From Lysobacteraceae bacterium (GTDB taxonomy: Bacteria; Bdellovibrionota; UBA1018; JAGTJX01), in contig JAGTJX010000002.1 of assembly GCA_023657465.1 (NCBI GenBank), positions 240,136 to 304,135 of the forward strand: a DNA stretch of 64,000 bases, given 5' to 3'. The notes under the pieces were generated by a model, which saw only the letters and a program-made list of their open reading frames with translations, ran no database searches and was not told the DNA's origin. Made by a program: the position numbers and the translations under genes. Within the stretch, counting starts at the first letter, position 1. The number at the start of each line of letters is the position of its first letter. This document shows positions 51,718 to 60,282 of the stretch, piece by piece.

Positions 51718-52796
51718 ATGGTTTTTCTGATTCAATTGTTTTTATTTTCATTATTACAGACCCATCTTGCTTATTCTCAAGAGCCTACATTCATCATCCC
51801 CAGTTGGTATGAGAAGTTACTAGACCAAAAGATGAAGTCAAAAATAGAAATTGCTTCAACAAAAGTCAAACTGCAAGAACCGGCAGTATTGATCAAGCAG
51901 TTAAATAAGGATCAAACAAAGCTTGTATTATTCGGGTACAACGGAGCTGTATTTAAAGACAGTGATTCCGAAAATGCTCAAGCACTGAAGATCAATTTTT
52001 TTGCTATGCTTGAACAAAATAAATGGACAATGAAATCAAGCCCCATTTGGTAAAATTTTTATCCGCTACTGAGTCAAGATGCCAAAGATCGAATGAATGA
52101 ATTGCTTGCATCTGGAAATGATCCGAGTACTTCCGTTAACAAAGAAGTCCTAGGAAACATTGCTTGATGTTTCAATAATCCTGATGAAATTCGAATCACT
52201 TGTAGTAGTGATTTTCAGGCACTCTTGCGTCCATTCATTAAAGGAGTTCCACTAAAACAGATTTTGAAAGATCCAAAAAATGTTTATGATATGAAAAAAT
52301 ATGGCCTCAAGTCATTCAGTTGCAAGACCGAGCTGAAAAACTTTTAATAGAAACAGGTTTAACGATCGACTTGATCAGCGCTGGAAATATCATTGTTTCC
52401 GGAACACCAGATAAACCAAAATTAGTTCCTATAGATTTTGAATTGATTCAGCCTTCTGAAAGCACATTTGAGTATTACCAAAAAATGGGAATAAATTTTA
52501 AGAGAGCAGTTGTTCCAGAAAATTTAAATTGGGTGTTTTGGCCTTTGATGCCTGAGAGCATTCTTGTAAGCAATCTTTGGAATTTATCCTACGAACAGTC
52601 GATAGACTACGTGAAGGAACGTTTTCGTTTGAAGACTCGCTTAGAAGCCATTAAGAAATTAGCCTCTATCCCACGTTACTCGTTAAAATTTTCTGAGAGT
52701 GAGTATTATGACAATGTGGAGCGTGCTTCGGCTGAACTGAAGGCTCCCAAGCAAGTGAATTGTGGAGATCAGATCACTGTTCGAAACAAAAGGTGA
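51718..52796 (+). pseudogene. Broken gene for an exported kinase-fold-like protein
   Basis: ATG at 51718 (SD GAGGAG) opens a signal peptide (ends AYSQ). The frame is broken by TAA at 52051 (codon 112) and TGA at 52165 (codon 150), yet the coding pattern continues in between. It then shifts at an A-run (ATGAAAAAATATGG, about 52292): D-P-K-N-V-Y-D-M-K-K joins I-W-P-Q-V-I-Q in the next frame, which runs to the stop at 52796. The segment DLISAGNIIVSG...LVPIDFELI resembles the catalytic and metal-binding loops of eukaryotic-like/aminoglycoside-type kinases (D-x4-GN, then IDFE). At least three lesions mark it as a pseudogene. Confidence 0.75.
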
Positions 52797-52973
52797 AAGT
52801 ACTGAAGCTTATGCATCTTTAATTCGATGAAGACGAGACATCGCTCCTGAAGGTAATAAATAAAAAGATTAAATCTTGGTATTCCATAAACTTAATCTTG
52901 GCATATGATGCATTGCGCTTCAAGAGAGTGCACTTGCGGAACGCGCTGCATGCGTGCGAAACTCCAAACCACT

Positions 52974-54320
52974 ATGCAAACCAAAATTAGAAAAGTTTTA
53001 GCTCGCGAAGTTCTGGACTCTCGCGGATTCCCCACCATCGAAGTAGAGCTCTTCATTGATGATCCGAAGCACACAGGAGAGTTCTTAAGAGGCTCAGCCA
53101 TCGTGCCGTCGGGTTCATCTACAGGTGAGGGCGAAGCGCTTGAGCTGAGAGACAACGATAAGAAGCGCTACATGGGTAAGGGCGTGCTGACTGCAGTTGC
53201 AAACGTGAGAGAGAAGATCGCACCCGCCATCATCGATCGTGAATTCTCTAAGCAGACGCTCTTCGATGATCACTTAAGACAGCTCGATGGCACAGAAAAC
53301 AAATCAAATCTCGGAGCAAACGCAATCTTAGCCGTAAGTATGGCATTCGCACGTGCGCGCGCTCAAGCTGAAGGACTTCCACTTTATAGATCGCTTGCAC
53401 AAATTTACGGTGCTCAAGCAAACATCCTACCTGTGCCACTGATGAATATTCTCAACGGCGGTAAGCATGCAGAGAATGGACTTGCGATTCAAGAGTTCAT
53501 GATCGTGCCTGTAGGTTTCACGAAGTTCTCTGAAGCTCTCCGTGCAGGATCAGAAGTGTTTCACTCATTGAAGAAGCTCCTCCACACTCGCGGTCTCTCA
53601 ACCGGAGTCGGAGACGAGGGAGGATTCGCTCCTGTGTTCGATGGAGTCCATCCACATGAGCATGTCATCTCCAGCATCATCCAAGCCATCGAGATGGCAG
53701 GCTACAAGCCGGGAAAAGATATTTTGCTAGCACTGGATTGCGCAGCTTCCGAGTTCGCTGACAAAATCGAAACCGTAGGTGCAGGAGACGCAAGTTATAA
53801 TTATCGATTCGAAGGCAAGGTGCTCTCCAGCATCGAGATGATCGCAATCTACAAGAAGTGGGTAGAGACTTACCCCATCGTATCCATTGAAGACGGACTT
53901 GCAGAGCACGACTGGGCTGGTTGGGATAAGATCACTCAGATTCTAGGAAACGATTGTCAGCTCGTAGGCGATGATCTCTTCGTTACCAATACTCAATACC
54001 TCAAGCGTGGGATTGAGAAGAAGATCGCGAATGCAATTCTCATCAAGCTCAATCAGATCGGTACTGTGACGGAGACGCTTGAGACGATGAAGCTCGCAGC
54101 TTCTGCAGGGTTCGCGCAGATTTCTTCACACAGAAGCGGTGAGAGCGAAGACACCTTCATTGCAGATCTCGCAGTTGCGACAGATTGTGGACAGATTAAG
54201 ACCGGATCACTCAGTCGTACGGATCGCTTGGCAAAATACAATCAATTGCTTAGAATCGAAGAAAGCCTAGGAACACTTGCCAAATATGGAACAGGTGTTC
54301 TTAAACCCAAACGAGGATAG
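52974..54320 (+). CDS. eno: Enolase
   Basis: 448 residues from the ATG at 52974; the frame upstream to 52905 adds 23 unrelated Cys-rich residues. [16 protein letters not shown], the substrate loop [23 protein letters not shown], the metal Asp in [26 protein letters not shown], catalytic Lys in [10 protein letters not shown] and [17 protein letters not shown] are all intact. Glycolytic 2-phosphoglycerate dehydration. No clear SD before this start. FtsB-like gene follows by 7 bases, a conserved pair. Confidence 0.97.
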   Translation: MQTKIRKVLAREVLDSRGFPTIEVELFIDDPKHTGEFLRGSAIVPSGSSTGEGEALELRDNDKKRYMGKGVLTAVANVREKIAPAIIDREFSKQTLFDDHLRQLDGTENKSNLGANAILAVSMAFARARAQAEGLPLYRSLAQIYGAQANILPVPLMNILNGGKHAENGLAIQEFMIVPVGFTKFSEALRAGSEVFHSLKKLLHTRGLSTGVGDEGGFAPVFDGVHPHEHVISSIIQAIEMAGYKPGKDILLALDCAASEFADKIETVGAGDASYNYRFEGKVLSSIEMIAIYKKWVETYPIVSIEDGLAEHDWAGWDKITQILGNDCQLVGDDLFVTNTQYLKRGIEKKIANAILIKLNQIGTVTETLETMKLAASAGFAQISSHRSGESEDTFIADLAVATDCGQIKTGSLSRTDRLAKYNQLLRIEESLGTLAKYGTGVLKPKRG

Positions 54321-54327
54321 TCATTAG

Positions 54328-54651
54328 ATGCTCAAGAAGAAACTCCAAGATTTTGGTGCAAACAAAGTCTGGATGGTTGTCTTTGGTCTTTGGATCCTGA
54401 TTCTCACGGGTATATTCACTCCGTTTACAGATACGCCTGGCCTCACTCAATGGATGCGGCTTCGTAGTTTGCTGAATCAAAAACGCCAAAAAATCGCCGA
54501 GTTGGACGGTAGACACGAGTACTTGAGCCTAGAAGTAGAGCGTTTGGAGAAGAGCGCTGCGCATCAAGAACGTGAAATCAGGAAGGTTTTGGGATACGTG
54601 GCTCCTGGTGAACTGATCTTTGACTTCAGCCAAAATACTCAGATACAATAG
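54328..54651 (+). CDS. ftsB: FtsB/DivIC-like septum formation initiator
   Basis: 107 residues. One transmembrane segment (about 15-34) and a following coiled coil (LRSLLNQKRQKIAELDGRHEYLSLEVERLEKSAAHQEREIRKVLGYVAPGELIFDF). The VLGYVAPGE-x-IF end is the family's conserved box, and eno-ftsB adjacency supports the call. Acts in the divisome with FtsL/FtsQ. Confidence 0.85.
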   Translation: MLKKKLQDFGANKVWMVVFGLWILILTGIFTPFTDTPGLTQWMRLRSLLNQKRQKIAELDGRHEYLSLEVERLEKSAAHQEREIRKVLGYVAPGELIFDFSQNTQIQ

Positions 54652-54678
54652 TAAATCACAGGAGGGTTAATTACCCCT

Positions 54679-54888
54679 ATGGCATACGGACGTGTCAAAT
54701 GGTTCAACGACGCAAAAGGTTTTGGCTTCATTGAAACCTCAGATGGTGAGGAAGTTTTCGTGCATTACACATCGATTGTCGGTAGCGAAGAGAATCACAA
54801 GACTCTCAAAGAGGGTCAAGAGGTGAGTTACGACATGTACGAGGGGCTCAAGGGTCCTCAAGCGAAGAATGTCATCCTAGATCACTGA
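54679..54888 (+). CDS. Cold-shock domain protein (CspA family)
   Basis: 69 residues with a perfect AGGAGG upstream. RNP1 KGFGFIE and RNP2 VFVHYTSI, N-terminal GRVKWFNDAKGFGF. Single-stranded nucleic-acid chaperone. Confidence 0.97.
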   Translation: MAYGRVKWFNDAKGFGFIETSDGEEVFVHYTSIVGSEENHKTLKEGQEVSYDMYEGLKGPQAKNVILDH

Positions 54889-54894
54889 TCGTTT

Positions 54895-55218
54895 TTACTT
54901 ACAGAAAATAGTTTGAATGGACCGAATGAGTCCTGAGATTCTTTCGTCTGAAACTCGGTAGGTGAGAAACCTTCCGGTACGTGAGTAATCGACCAATCCT
55001 TCAGCCCGCATTCGACTTAAAAACTGAGACAGCTGAGATTGAGAGAGTCCGCAGAGGGACTGAAGCTCGGTCACAGTTTTGGGCTCTGAAGTCAAATGTC
55101 CCAAAATCAAAAGCCTTCCTGGGTGAGCTAAAGCTCTTAATAAGCCTGATACTTCCCCACATTTAGGTTGAATCTTTTTAATCGAAAAGAGATCGACTGA
55201 AACTTTCCGGCTTGACAT
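54895..55218 (-). CDS. ArsR-family repressor of a sulfur module
   Basis: 107 residues. ArsR HTH core: LLRALAHPGRLLILGHL, TVTELQSLCGLSQSQLSQFLSRMRAEGLVDYSRTGRFLTYRVSD. Divergent from thioredoxin and rhodanese genes, so a sulfur-responsive regulator (BigR/SqrR/YgaV type) is likely. The usual first Cys of that type (mILC) is Gly here, but a Cys near residue 15 (KCGEV), C59-region (SLCGLS) and the penultimate C-terminal Cys remain. The operator palindrome covers its own start codon, suggesting autoregulation. Confidence 0.88.
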   Translation of the reverse strand: MSSRKVSVDLFSIKKIQPKCGEVSGLLRALAHPGRLLILGHLTSEPKTVTELQSLCGLSQSQLSQFLSRMRAEGLVDYSRTGRFLTYRVSDERISGLIRSIQTIFCK

Positions 55219-55245
55219 ATTACTATATTATAATATAATAATATG
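55213..55245. promoter_or_regulatory. AT-rich near-perfect 30-bp palindrome and promoter between arsR-type and thioredoxin genes
   Basis: Bases 55216-55245 (CATATTAc... to ...TAATATG) differ from their own reverse complement at one symmetric base pair only. The palindrome overlaps the repressor start codon and a + strand promoter: TTGACA at 55213-55218 and ATAATA at about 55236-55241 with 17 bases between. Binding would block both genes. Confidence 0.75.
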
Positions 55246-55262
55246 TATGGAAAGGGCAAAAT

Positions 55263-55619
55263 ATGAAGGTTCTCAATGAGACAGAATTTAAATCACAAAT
55301 TTTCGATTATACCAAGAAACAGGACTGGAAATTCGAAGGATCACTTCCTACGATTGTAGATTTCTACGCAGACTGGTGTGGTCCCTGCCGTGCGCTGACT
55401 CCTATTCTAGAAGAGTTATCTCAGGAATATGCAGGGAAGGTGAGTATCGTGAAGATCGACACAGAATCCTCGCCTGAGTTAGCAGGTGCATTCGGGATTC
55501 AGTCTATCCCGAGTATTTTGTTTATCCCACTTGCAGGTAAGCCCAGCATGGCGATGGGATTAGTTCCTAAAGAGTCGCTCAAGCAAGCAATCAAAGAAGT
55601 ATTGGGAGTGAGTGTATAA
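55263..55619 (+). CDS. Thioredoxin
   Basis: 118 residues, with active site W38-C39-G-P-C42 and cis-Pro in SIPSILFIP. No signal peptide, so cytosolic. Its stop overlaps the rhodanese start by one base. Under the palindromic operator with the ArsR-type repressor, it probably takes part in persulfide or sulfane-sulfur metabolism rather than general redox work. Confidence 0.92.
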   Translation: MKVLNETEFKSQIFDYTKKQDWKFEGSLPTIVDFYADWCGPCRALTPILEELSQEYAGKVSIVKIDTESSPELAGAFGIQSIPSILFIPLAGKPSMAMGLVPKESLKQAIKEVLGVSV

Positions 55620-55966
55620 TGGATTTTCAGCCAGAACATGCAGCTTATGCTGCGATCATTGGATTCATGACTCACCGGTTTTTTAAGATGAAACGAGTAC
55701 GAGAGCAGATTCCAGAGCTGATCAAATCAGGTGCAGTGATTGTCGATGTCAGATCTGCTGCAGAATTCTCAAATGGCCACGCGGCGAAGTCGATCAACAT
55801 TCCACTCGATCGAATCTCGCAGGAAAAATCAAAACTAGATTTAGATAAACCTGTCATTGTCTGTTGCGCTTCGGGCACGCGAAGTGGAATGGCAGTGGGA
55901 TTACTTATGGCTCAAGGTTTCAAGACCGTGCTTAATGCTGGTTCTTGGAATTCGATAAAGGCTTAG
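55619..55966 (+). CDS. Rhodanese-like sulfurtransferase
   Basis: 115 residues. A weakly hydrophobic N-terminus (1-20), then a single rhodanese domain with VIVDVRSAAEFSNGHAAKSINIPL and catalytic loop C83-A-S-G-T-R-S-G. Coupled to thioredoxin (TAATG). Its 3' end overlaps the convergent queF gene by 35 bases. Confidence 0.92.
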   Translation: MDFQPEHAAYAAIIGFMTHRFFKMKRVREQIPELIKSGAVIVDVRSAAEFSNGHAAKSINIPLDRISQEKSKLDLDKPVIVCCASGTRSGMAVGLLMAQGFKTVLNAGSWNSIKA

Positions 55967-56375
55967 CACCGTGTTCAGCGGTGATGATGGTCTTGATATT
56001 CCCTCGCACATTGAAGTCACCTAGGATCTTCATGTATTTAGGTTTCAATAACTTCACCATGTCGTCCAAGATGAGATTCACGACTTCTTCGTGGAAGACG
56101 CCCTTGTTACGGAATGAATTGATATAGAGCTTGAGGCTCTTCAGTTCCACGCACCAATCATTAGGCATGTAAGTGATGTTGAGAGTTGCGAAGTCAGGGA
56201 AGCCAGACTTAGGGCAGATGCAGGTGAACTCAGGGATGGAGAAGTCTACAGCATAGTCACGGTGCTTGGTGCGGTTAACAAAACGCTCAAGTTTGGCATC
56301 TTCGATCATTTTGACGCCGTCAGGTCGATTATTAGAGAGTGCGGAGGATTTAGCTGATTTTTTTGTTGTCTGCAT
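55932..56375 (-). CDS. queF: NADPH-dependent 7-cyano-7-deazaguanine reductase
   Basis: 147 residues, unimodal (short) QueF. Catalytic Cys54 in FTCICPKSGFPDFATLNITYMP. ELKSLKLYINSFRNKGVFHEEVVNLI is the QueF motif with the E/substrate-binding residues. Reduces preQ0 to preQ1 in queuosine synthesis. Other que genes are not in the window. Confidence 0.95.
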   Translation of the reverse strand: MQTTKKSAKSSALSNNRPDGVKMIEDAKLERFVNRTKHRDYAVDFSIPEFTCICPKSGFPDFATLNITYMPNDWCVELKSLKLYINSFRNKGVFHEEVVNLILDDMVKLLKPKYMKILGDFNVRGNIKTIITAEHGAKPLSNSKNQH

Positions 56376-56401
56376 GGCAATGGCTTACTATAGATATCAC
56401 T

Positions 56402-56980
56402 ATGAGTCAAAACCCTGTTTATGTGTCCTTAGAATTCACCCCGAACCCAAACACGCTAAAATACGCTGTGAACGTAGAGCTTCTCTCCAAAGGCGCTAAG
56501 AACTTCAACGTTCCTGCTGAAGCGAAGAATGTGTCTCCACTCGTTGAGAAAATATTCGAGACCGCAGGCATCTCTGGCGTGATGGTGGGCAAGGACTTCA
56601 TCACAGTGACTAAGTCCGATGATGGTGATTGGGATATCGTACATAAGTATACTTCGGGACTCATCACGAAGTGGCTCACTGACGGCAATCCAGTATTCAC
56701 CGCTGAAGCTCTTGAAGCTTTGACAGGTACGAATCATTCTGCGGGATCAGGATCGGAACTCGAACAGAAAATTAAAGATATTTTAGATAAAGAAATTCGC
56801 CCCGCTGTTGCAATGGATGGCGGAGATATTTCGTTTGATCGTTTTGAAGATGGTGTTGTGTTCCTTCAGATGAAAGGTTCGTGCGCTGGATGTCCGTCAT
56901 CCACGATGACACTCAAGATGGGTATCGAAACTCGATTGAAGAAGGCTGTCCCTGAAGTGAGAGAAGTCGTCTCTGTATAG
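56402..56980 (+). CDS. Nfu-type Fe-S scaffold protein
   Basis: 192 residues from the ATG at 56402. N-terminal Nfu_N domain (VSLEFTPNPNTLKYAVN ... FETAGISGVMVGKDFITVTKSDDGDW) and C-terminal NifU-like domain with EIRPAVAMDGGDISF and C161-x2-C164 (GSCAGCPSS). Carries and transfers 4Fe-4S clusters. Stop directly abuts the SpoIID start. Confidence 0.94.
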   Translation: MSQNPVYVSLEFTPNPNTLKYAVNVELLSKGAKNFNVPAEAKNVSPLVEKIFETAGISGVMVGKDFITVTKSDDGDWDIVHKYTSGLITKWLTDGNPVFTAEALEALTGTNHSAGSGSELEQKIKDILDKEIRPAVAMDGGDISFDRFEDGVVFLQMKGSCAGCPSSTMTLKMGIETRLKKAVPEVREVVSV

Positions 56981-58132
56981 ATGATCTTCGTCTCGCTTCT
57001 GACTGGACTGCTGACCTGTTTTGCTTCCGAATCTAAAAGTTTAAATATCCGTATCGCTAAGCAGATCGCAACCTCAGACGTGCGAGCTATCGATCTCATC
57101 GTAGAAACGATGGCGGGGCATCAAGAGGGCGAGAAATGGAAGCGATTGCCACGTGATGTGTCCAATTCTGAGAATAACTCTCGATCCTCTTTATTGATCT
57201 CTTGCCGCACGGGTCGTGTGATTATTTCCAATTGGGGTAAGGATGCAGCTCACTTCACCACTCAGGTGCGAGTGCATTCACCCGCACAAATGCTGAACTG
57301 GAATGGGAAGCTCTATCGTCAGGAGTTGATCTTCATCCCAGGCAAGCAGGGTTGTGATGTTGTGAATCATCTTGATATCGAAACTTATCTCGATGGGCTC
57401 GTGAACACAGAGTTTAATTCTAAGTGGGCGACTGAATCGGTGAAAGCTCAAGTGATCGTGGCACGCACCTATGCGCTCTATCAGAGAGATCTCGCGAGGA
57501 AGGCAAAGCGCGCTTATGATCTCGATAGCAGCACTGATGATCAAGTTTACGATGGGTTCGTGAAGGAAGATTTTGTTTCCTCTCGCGCAGTCGATCAAAC
57601 GCGTGGAATGGTAATAAAATTTAACAAAAAACTTTTCCCCACTTACTATCACTCTACTTGTGGGGGGATGACCGAACTTCCAGAGATCGTCTGGGGTACC
57701 AAGAGTCCAGTCTATAAAGAAAGAGTGAAGTGCTCGCATTGTGAGAGTTCGCCTAAGTTCACCTGGTCAGTGAGTCTTCCAGTTGATGAGCTCTTAAAGA
57801 AGTTGAAGTTCAATTGGGCTCAGGGAGTGAACATTCAGCTCCGCACAGACTCAGCGTCTGGAAGAGTGAAGCTCGTCACGCTGATGTTAGGTGAATCAGT
57901 TCTTAAGAAGCTCACAGGCGTAGAGTTTAGGAATCTCATCGGCCCAGACAAACTATTCAGCACACACTTCGATTTGATTCAAAGTGGAAGTAATATTGAG
58001 TTTCGTGGCGGAGGATTCGGTCACGGAGTGGGCATGTGTCAGTGGGGTACGAAGAAGCTAGGCGAGAGTGGAAAAACAGCAGATGAGATTCTGAAGTTCT
58101 ACTATCCACGAGCAAAAATTTCCCGTTTTTAG
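56981..58132 (+). CDS. SpoIID/LytB-domain exported protein
   Basis: 383 residues. Signal peptide about 1-19. SpoIID domain hallmarks: DIETYLDGLVNTEFNSKWATESVKAQVIVARTYAL, YDLDSSTDDQVYDG, YHSTCGGMTE and the C-terminal GGGFGHGVGMCQWGTKKLGESGKTADEILKFYYP. In sporulators SpoIID is a lytic transglycosylase on denuded glycan; here a peptidoglycan enzyme or binder of the envelope. Confidence 0.93.
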   Translation: MIFVSLLTGLLTCFASESKSLNIRIAKQIATSDVRAIDLIVETMAGHQEGEKWKRLPRDVSNSENNSRSSLLISCRTGRVIISNWGKDAAHFTTQVRVHSPAQMLNWNGKLYRQELIFIPGKQGCDVVNHLDIETYLDGLVNTEFNSKWATESVKAQVIVARTYALYQRDLARKAKRAYDLDSSTDDQVYDGFVKEDFVSSRAVDQTRGMVIKFNKKLFPTYYHSTCGGMTELPEIVWGTKSPVYKERVKCSHCESSPKFTWSVSLPVDELLKKLKFNWAQGVNIQLRTDSASGRVKLVTLMLGESVLKKLTGVEFRNLIGPDKLFSTHFDLIQSGSNIEFRGGGFGHGVGMCQWGTKKLGESGKTADEILKFYYPRAKISRF

Positions 58133-58194
58133 ATCACGTTTTTTTCTGTCGTCAAGCATGAACATAGTTCATTAATCATTCTTAAAATGAATGC

Positions 58195-58222
58195 TTGCGC
58201 TACATTAATTTCCCGTTATGAT
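58195..58222 (+). promoter_or_regulatory. Promoter for the outer-membrane protein gene, with structured leader
   Basis: TTGCGC (58195-58200), 16 bases, TATGAT (58217-58222). The roughly 105-base leader that follows contains GGCTC and GAGCC arms around 58270-58298, so the mRNA start is folded. AAGGAG lies 10 bases before the GTG. Confidence 0.5.
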
Positions 58223-58333
58223 TTTACTTAATCAAATAGAAGTATTCCTTATGGAGTAGGGCCTGGATGGCTCGAATGGGTCAATGGAATGAGCCCTGAG
58301 GAAAGTTGAGCAAACAATTAAGGAGAATATCTC

Positions 58334-58837
58334 GTGAAACTCAAATCATTATTAGCAGTAGTAGCTTTAGTAGTCAGTGCAAACGCTCAAGCAGCAGGAG
58401 AATGGCGTACCGGTGTTGCTGGTGGAACAAACAGTACTTTTTCATTCACTCCATCAACAGTTGCAAGTTGGGGTTTAGGTATCAATGCTGATTACGGTCA
58501 TGAATTATCAAAGAACATCCAATTAGTTGGAATGGGTTCTTTATCAGTTAATAACGCTCTCAGTACTACAGTTACTGGTTACAGCATTGGCGCTGGTCTC
58601 CGTTATAACTTCGGAGATAAGATCCAAGAGTCAATGTTCATCCAAGCTGCAATCATGTACTCCGCAACTGGTGTTGCTGGAACAACAGGTTCTGTAGGTT
58701 GGAAAGCTGGTATCGGTAATCGTTATAAGATCTCTGATACAATTGCATACACACCAGAAGTTGGCGTAGGAAATCAATATGCTTCAACATTTGTTACAAT
58801 TTATGCAAACTTAGTTAACTTCAGTATCTGGTTCTAA
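58334..58837 (+). CDS. Outer-membrane beta-barrel-like protein
   Basis: 167 residues with a GTG start after AAGGAG. Signal peptide KLKSLLAVVALVVSANAQA, then repeated amphipathic strands (WGLGINADYGHEL, IGAGLRYNFGDKIQESMFIQAAIMYSATG, WKAGIGNRYKI). It ends SIWF, with the terminal aromatic expected of BAM-inserted barrels. Own promoter and strong terminator suggest high expression. Confidence 0.82.
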   Translation: MKLKSLLAVVALVVSANAQAAGEWRTGVAGGTNSTFSFTPSTVASWGLGINADYGHELSKNIQLVGMGSLSVNNALSTTVTGYSIGAGLRYNFGDKIQESMFIQAAIMYSATGVAGTTGSVGWKAGIGNRYKISDTIAYTPEVGVGNQYASTFVTIYANLVNFSIWF

Positions 58838-58882
58838 TTTAAAAATTTTCCACTTTTAGTTTAAGAGTGTGAATAATAGATC

Positions 58883-58916
58883 GCCCGGTTACCTCACGGT
58901 ATCCGGGCTTTTTTAT
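58883..58916 (+). terminator. Intrinsic terminator after the outer-membrane protein gene
   Basis: GCCCGG-T-TACC pairs with GGTA-T-CCGGGC around TCAC, followed by TTTTTTATTTT. Confidence 0.92.
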
Positions 58917-59056
58917 TTTGTGGGGTTATGTGTAGGCAAGTCTCTCAGCTTTGCTTTCTGTATCTTTAAAAATCTTGCACGATCTGTGCAAGAATTTGAG
59001 TTTAATATTTGAGTTCAATAATAGAGGCAGTGAACTGATGGCGAAGTCAGAACTGG

Positions 59057-60259
59057 CTAAACAATGAGTAGCAGAGCGACTAGCCAATAGCCTGTGATCA
59101 CGCCGTAAGGGTGAAGCGAAGTCCAATGCTCAAACCCTAAAGCGCGAACGATCGGATTCAGTTGAAGCGCGTAGAGCCCGATCATCACGATAAGTCCACT
59201 CCACCAGAGGATACCGCGGTCGCGAAGTCGCGTTTCACCCATGACGAATGGAACTCCTACCATGAGGCAGCTCGACCAGCGCCAAGAGATTGGACTGAGG
59301 AGATTCATAAACAGTAGCCAAGGAGTGACCCAAGCGAGAGGAGTGCGCGAAGTTCCTGAAGCGCCTTGTTCGAGGGAGTCTTTGAGTCGCCTCGATACCA
59401 GCATCCCGAAAAGCACCCCGAGTACAGCGAGTGCTGCAGGTAGAGTCCAAGAGAGTGAGATGTGGAGTAACTCAGCCCATCTGGTGAGTGTCCCTAGAAT
59501 GCTCTGATTGAAGTCAGAGTTGAACAGGTGATTTGGCTGAGAGCGGAGTAGTGTGACCCATTCTTGTGAATACTTAAACGCGACTTCAGGTCCCCATGTG
59601 AGACCGGGGAGAGCGACTAGCCAGATAAAACTCGTGAAGAAAAAACCGCCGAAAAATTGACTGAGCCTCGACCAGCGATGTTGAGAATAGTAGTAAGTGA
59701 GGAAGGGAAGCAGCAGGAATCCCCAAGGGAGTTTGATCCAAGGCAAAGTACCCAGTAAGAGCCCTGAGACTGCGGGAAACCGTCGCATGGCCATTGCAGC
59801 TGCAATCGATAGGCTCAAGCACCAGAACTCAAACTGACCAAAATCAAAGGTCTCAAGCGATCCTTTCCAGGACATGAGTAGACCCATAGCAAGTGAGAGA
59901 GCTTGAGTAGGAGTGTGGTAGTCCGCTCCTAATGCCAGCATCGTCATCCACACGAGGAGAGTGATGATTGAGAATACGATCCAAGACATGCGTGCGTCTT
60001 TGGGGAGTAGATCTAAAACAATCAGGATTCCTGGAGCGTATTTGTAGGTGAGGTGAATGTTGGGCTCATAAGGAGAATTTCCGCTATTCACGAGTTCTCT
60101 GGCCTTAATATAGACCTGAAAATCCTGCGGAGGTTTGTAGCCAGGATCAGAGAGCATAGTGGGGTATCGGAAGAATAGCAGACAGCCTGCTAGTAGCAGG
60201 AGGCAAGCTGCTAGGAAAACAGATAACCACCGGATTCCACCCTGGAGTTTTTCTGGCAT
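59057..60259 (-). CDS. GT87-like (DUF2029) polytopic mannosyl/glycosyltransferase
   Basis: 400 residues from the ATG at 60259 with about ten hydrophobic segments. The YIKARELVNSGNSPYEPNIHLTYKYAPGILIVLDLLP loop after helix 1 and KGSLETFDFGQFEFWCLSLSIAAAMAMRRFPAVSGLLLGTLPWIKLPWGFLLLPFLTYY are characteristic of the GT87/DUF2029 family, which uses polyprenyl-phosphate sugars. Target glycan unknown. Divergent from the RluB-like gene, only 23 bases between starts. Confidence 0.85.
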   Translation of the reverse strand: MPEKLQGGIRWLSVFLAACLLLLAGCLLFFRYPTMLSDPGYKPPQDFQVYIKARELVNSGNSPYEPNIHLTYKYAPGILIVLDLLPKDARMSWIVFSIITLLVWMTMLALGADYHTPTQALSLAMGLLMSWKGSLETFDFGQFEFWCLSLSIAAAMAMRRFPAVSGLLLGTLPWIKLPWGFLLLPFLTYYYSQHRWSRLSQFFGGFFFTSFIWLVALPGLTWGPEVAFKYSQEWVTLLRSQPNHLFNSDFNQSILGTLTRWAELLHISLSWTLPAALAVLGVLFGMLVSRRLKDSLEQGASGTSRTPLAWVTPWLLFMNLLSPISWRWSSCLMVGVPFVMGETRLRDRGILWWSGLIVMIGLYALQLNPIVRALGFEHWTSLHPYGVITGYWLVALLLIV

Positions 60260-60282
60260 TGTGTGTAAATAGTAACACAACT

